Source: Pratylenchus scribneri (Eukaryota; Nematoda; Chromadorea; Rhabditida; Pratylenchidae). Taken from it: a stretch of DNA of 64,000 bases. The translations under genes were made by a program, and so were the position numbers. This document shows, piece after piece, positions 60,560 through 64,000 of the stretch (positions are counted from its first letter, which is position 1; each line of letters starts with the position of its first letter). Below the pieces are notes generated by a model. That model saw nothing but the letters and a program-made list of their open reading frames with translations, ran no database searches and was not told the DNA's origin. The stretch lies in contig JAQSEB010000079.1 of assembly GCA_030063045.1 (NCBI GenBank), positions 744,001 through 808,000 of the forward strand, in the 5' to 3' direction.

Positions 60560-60784
60560 TAAACATCATTAAATAAAAATATCTAAAAATCCTAAATACT
60601 ATTATAATATTTTTATTATATTTAATCTATAAGAGAATGCGTTTTCGTTCTTGTAAACAATCTTATGTTTTTGTTTTCATCCAAACATTTTGAATTTTTG
60701 CTTCCTAAACATTTTTGTGTTTGTTTTCATAAAAACATGTTGGGTTATTGTTTCCCAAATAATTTGTGTTTTTTTTCTTTTTAT

Positions 60785-61870
60785 TTCACGACCATTCCCG
60801 ACTTTTTAGTTATCATTCTCGACCATTCCCGTCTTTTTAGCCTTCATTCTCGACCATTCCCGTCTTTTTAGCCTTCATTCTCGACCATTCCCGTCTTTTT
60901 AGCCTTCATTCTCGACCATTCCCGTCTTTTTAGCCTTCATTCTCGACCATTCCCGTCTTTTTAGCCTTCATTCTCGACCATTCCCGTCTTTTTAGCCTTC
61001 ATTCTCGACCATTCCCGTCTTTTTAGCCTTCATTCTCGACCATTCCCGTCTTTTTAGCCTTCATTCTCGACCATTCTCGGTTTCTTAGCCTTCATTCTCG
61101 ACCATTCCCGTCTTTTTAGCCTTCATTCTCGACCATTCCCGTCTTTTTAGCCTTCATTCTCGACCATTCCCGTCTTTTTAGCCTTCATTCTCGACCATTC
61201 CCGTCTTTTTAGCCTTCATTCTCGACCATTCCCGTCTTTTTAGCCTTCATTCTCGACCATTCCCGTCTTTTTAGCCTTCATTCTCGACCATTCCCGTCTT
61301 TTTAGCCTTCATTCTCGACCATTCCCAGCTTTTTAACTTTCATTCTCGACCATTCCCAGCTTTTTAACTTTCATTCTCGACCATTCCCGGCTTTTTAACT
61401 TTCATTCTCGACCATTCCCAGCTTTTTAACTTTCATTCTCGACCATTCCCAGCTTTTTAACTTTCATTCTCGACCATTCCCAGCTTTTTAACTTTCATTC
61501 TCGACCATTTATTATAGCTTTTTATCATTTATTCTCGGCCATTCTCGGCTTACCCTTCAATTCTCGATCATTCCCGGCTTTTTAACTTTCATTCTCGACC
61601 ATTTATTATAGCTTTTTATCATTTATTCTCGGCCATTCTCGGCTTACCCTTCAATTCTCGATCATTCCCGGCTTTTTAACTTTCATTCTCGACCATTTCT
61701 GGTTTTTTGTCCCTTCAATTCTCGATCATTCCCGGCTTTTTAACTTTCATTCTCGACCATTTCTGGTTTTTTGTCATTTATTCTCGACCGTTCCCGGCTT
61801 TTTACCCTTCAATTCTCGATCATTCCCGGCTTTTTACCATTCATTCTCGTGTATGCTCATCATTTTATGT
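60785..61870. repeat. 31-bp minisatellite
   Basis: About 35 copies of a 31-bp unit (TTCATTCTCGACCATTCCCG, then TCTTTTTAGCC). The first part (to ~61320) is nearly uniform; the second has an AGCTTTTTAAC variant and, from ~61500, longer mixed units (TTATTATAGCTTTTTATC) arranged in a ~106-bp repeat. No protein is implied. Confidence 0.95.
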
Positions 61871-62592
61871 ACCTTTCTCGACTATTCCCTCTACTTTATA
61901 AATCTTGACAATTCCCAGCATTTATTCATCCATTCTCAAGAATTCCTGGCATTTTATATATTTAAATCATGACAATTCTCGGAATCTATCAATTATCGGT
62001 TTTTTATACACTCAACAATTTCCTGCATTTCCTCTTCATTCTTGAAACAATCCCGGCCATACCATATTCTTCCTTCCTATTCTCGGGTTTACCTTCTCAT
62101 TCCTGCTATTTCTGACTCATTTAATCATTTTGTTATTAATTATTAGCTTTTTTTAAAAACCAAATCCCGACAAAATTTCTTATACTTATTTAACTCATTA
62201 AATGTTTTATCTCTCATTCCAAATTATTACTCTATCCTAGTCCTGGTTTTTCCCACTATTTCAATGAGTAAAATATTTAGTGGAAAGCCCGGTCGCCGCT
62301 GGCTCGGCTCTCAGTGCTTCCAAGCTTCTTTTTTAATTATTTCTTTATTCAATATTTATAAATAATATTTATAAAGGCTTAATTTTATTTTTTATTAGAC
62401 TTATTAATACATCATTAAAATATTTATTTTCTTTATTTCTTTATTCTACTTGTCTATAAAATATTATTTATTCACTCTATCATTTAATTTTTGGACAAAA
62501 AATCCAAAATTTTTAAAAATACAAAACGCCAAAAAAGCGATAATTTAACTGACCCTTTATTGATGACAAACAAATCCGTTTAGTATATTAGG

Positions 62593-62633
62593 ACAAGCGC
62601 TCGGTCGCCGCTTCGCGGCTCCCGAGCGCTTGT
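62593..62633. repeat. 41-bp perfect-stem hairpin, copy 2
   Basis: Identical to 60519-60559 except one loop base (CTTCG for CTACG), with the same downstream TTGTTAAA. A decayed third version is near 62288-62325 (GCCCGGTCGCCGCTGGC). Confidence 0.9.
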
Positions 62634-63824
62634 TAAATGTTTGAAAAAAAAATTTATTCATTGGATTAAAAAAATATATAATAAAAAATAAAATAGGATC
62701 ATTCAAAAATTTTGCTACCTAACCTATATTTCGTTTCCAAATAATTACAATTTACTCATAAAATTTCACTATCTATATTCATTGTTTCTATCTTTTTAAT
62801 CATACTAATTAAGCTACAACATTTATATTTTCATCATATTATTGGATTTCAGGTATCTTAAGAATCTCCACCATCAGCAGATGGTTTTTATCTATACTGA
62901 AACTAAATCTTTTCACATAAATTAAAATTATTTATTTAGTGGAAGGCGACTGGCCCTTCTCCTTTTCATTTTCTTAATTATATTCATTCTCGATTTTTCC
63001 TATTCTTTTTAAAAATTCTCAATCAGGGCCATCATACCCTTTCTATCATTGTATTCTTTTGAATTCACTAATGACTTTTCTTACTCATTTTTAATTATTT
63101 CCAGCCCATTCTCGGCTTTTAAAACATATTTTCGTTTCTTTCACTCGTAATGGCATTTCCATTCATTCTCTAAATTTCTCATTTATTCTTGGCAATCATT
63201 TTCGACATTTCATGTTTATTAGCATTTTCCAATACAATCTGCCATTTTCCATTAATTCAAGCATTTCAAACTATTCCAGGGTTTTTCATGGATTTTCGGT
63301 ATTTAATTTTAATTAAAATCCTAATTCCTTAAAAGGAAATTTGCTATTCATTCTTATTTTTTTCCCGACCTAGGTATTAATAAAATTGGACAAATTAGAC
63401 ACAGCTTATTTAGTAATGTAGCAAGTTTTGGCCTATATAGTTATGTAACAAAACTCAAAAGATATAAATTTAAATAACATATAGAAATATTCTTTTCATC
63501 TAAAAATTGGCTTTTTAAGAACACTTTGTAAAAAAGAACACATTCTTTTCCTCCAAAACTTCGAGTTTAATAAACAAATCATAAATTTTTAAAGTCGAAT
63601 TTAGTAAAATTTTAAAATTTAGAAGAAATTTTGAGTTTATGGATTGTATTACCTAATTGAAAACATTAATTCCCAAGCCTATTCACACATATATCTCCCA
63701 ATAATTTAAACAAAAATAGATTTGAAAATTGATTTAATAGATTTATCATTTCAACATTTCGGTAACAAAATTAACAATTTTAATGGAAGATATCAATTAT
63801 TTTTATCCATGATCTCCCTCTGCC
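62634..63824. other. Intergenic sequence near right edge
   Basis: AT-rich, with scattered degenerate minisatellite-like words (CATTCTCG, CTCGGC). No gene or RNA recognised. Confidence 0.4.
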
Positions 63825-64000
63825 TCAGAATCGCCATTCTTTCTTAATAGGCCATTCCCGTTTCCAATGCTTCTCTTTGCAATACTTGCACACCATTCTA
63901 TCGTCAAGAAGACCCGCAGCATCGCATTTCTCACAGTCCAAAGTGTAGCAGAAATAGCCTTCCTCATATAATTCTGGGTAGCGCTGCTTGAGGCGTTCAC
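63825..64000 (-). CDS. Cys-rich zinc-finger-like protein, 3' end only
   Basis: On the minus strand the frame entering from the window edge (first full codon at 63998) encodes about 57 residues to TGA at 63825. It contains CYTLDCEKC, then VCKYCKEKHW, that is C-x4-C-x2-C, C-x2-C and a His, consistent with a zinc-binding treble-clef or similar finger. It is acidic before and basic after (HWKREWPIKKEW). I prefer this frame to the longer one in another register because of the regular Cys pattern. The family is unknown and the 5' part is outside the window. Confidence 0.55.
   Translation of the reverse strand, partial: ERLKQRYPELYEEGYFCYTLDCEKCDAAGLLDDRMVCKYCKEKHWKREWPIKKEWRF

Noticed and set aside
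60665..61901. Short frames within the minisatellite encoding repeated FSTIPGF-like peptides
   Set aside because: Products of reading a 31-bp tandem repeat; the unit is not a multiple of three and frames break.
63803..64000. 65-codon minus-strand frame at the right edge
   Set aside because: An overlapping frame shows a regular Cys/His zinc-finger pattern and is the better coding candidate.

Overview
This is a very AT-rich eukaryotic window, almost certainly from a nematode. Introns are short (many 42-48 bp) with GT...AG borders and TTTNAG-like acceptors. The gene content fits too: an srsx-like chemoreceptor, an F-box-like family with decayed copies, U2 and U4 snRNA genes, and a nematode-style BEL/Pao element with a phlebovirus-like envelope. 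A tylenchid such as Meloidogyne is plausible, but nothing here proves the genus.

Layout. 0-12 kb: a U2 snRNA gene (minus), a ~440-bp block duplicated upstream of both U2 and U4, the 3' part of an EF-hand gene (minus), an F-box-like pseudogene, a U4 snRNA gene (plus), a DD37D mariner with one nonsense codon, a small lysine-rich gene (minus) and several MITEs. 12.1-36.3 kb: one uninterrupted ~24-kb array of a 163-bp satellite (about 148 copies) with higher-order repeats of 4, 9 and 17 monomers. 37.9 kb: a small secreted-protein gene whose Gly/Asn tail is cut by a TGA. 39.0-41.4 kb: an intact seven-exon GPCR gene (minus). 43.2-45.2 kb: a MULE DNA transposon with ~220-bp terminal inverted repeats. 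45.3-48.0 kb: a five-exon TraB-family gene. 48.2-60.3 kb: an F-box-like gene whose third exon is split by a 10.1-kb LTR retroelement. 60.5-62.6 kb: a 31-bp minisatellite between two near-identical 41-bp perfect-stem hairpins. 63.8 kb to the edge: the 3' end of a Cys-rich gene (minus).

The main discovery is the LTR element at 48719-58847. It has two 718-bp LTRs that look identical by eye, TG...CA ends and a 5-bp target duplication (GCATG). Its primer-binding site matches the anticodon arm of tRNA-Lys(CUU) rather than a tRNA 3' end. It encodes BEL/Pao gag, protease and the first part of RT. A large deletion then removes the RT active-site region, RNase H and the integrase core. The integrase tail runs on in the same frame into a phlebovirus-type glycoprotein that ends in a cytosolic RING-H2 finger. 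Between env and the 3' LTR lies a separate three-exon gene for an N/Q/P-rich coiled-coil protein. A hAT deletion derivative sits inside gag with a perfect 8-bp target duplication. So the element is defective in cis but was inserted very recently into an otherwise readable host gene.

The host genes are unrelated single-copy loci, not an operon. Most transposon remnants sit in introns (TraB introns 1, 2 and 4; GPCR introns 2 and 5).
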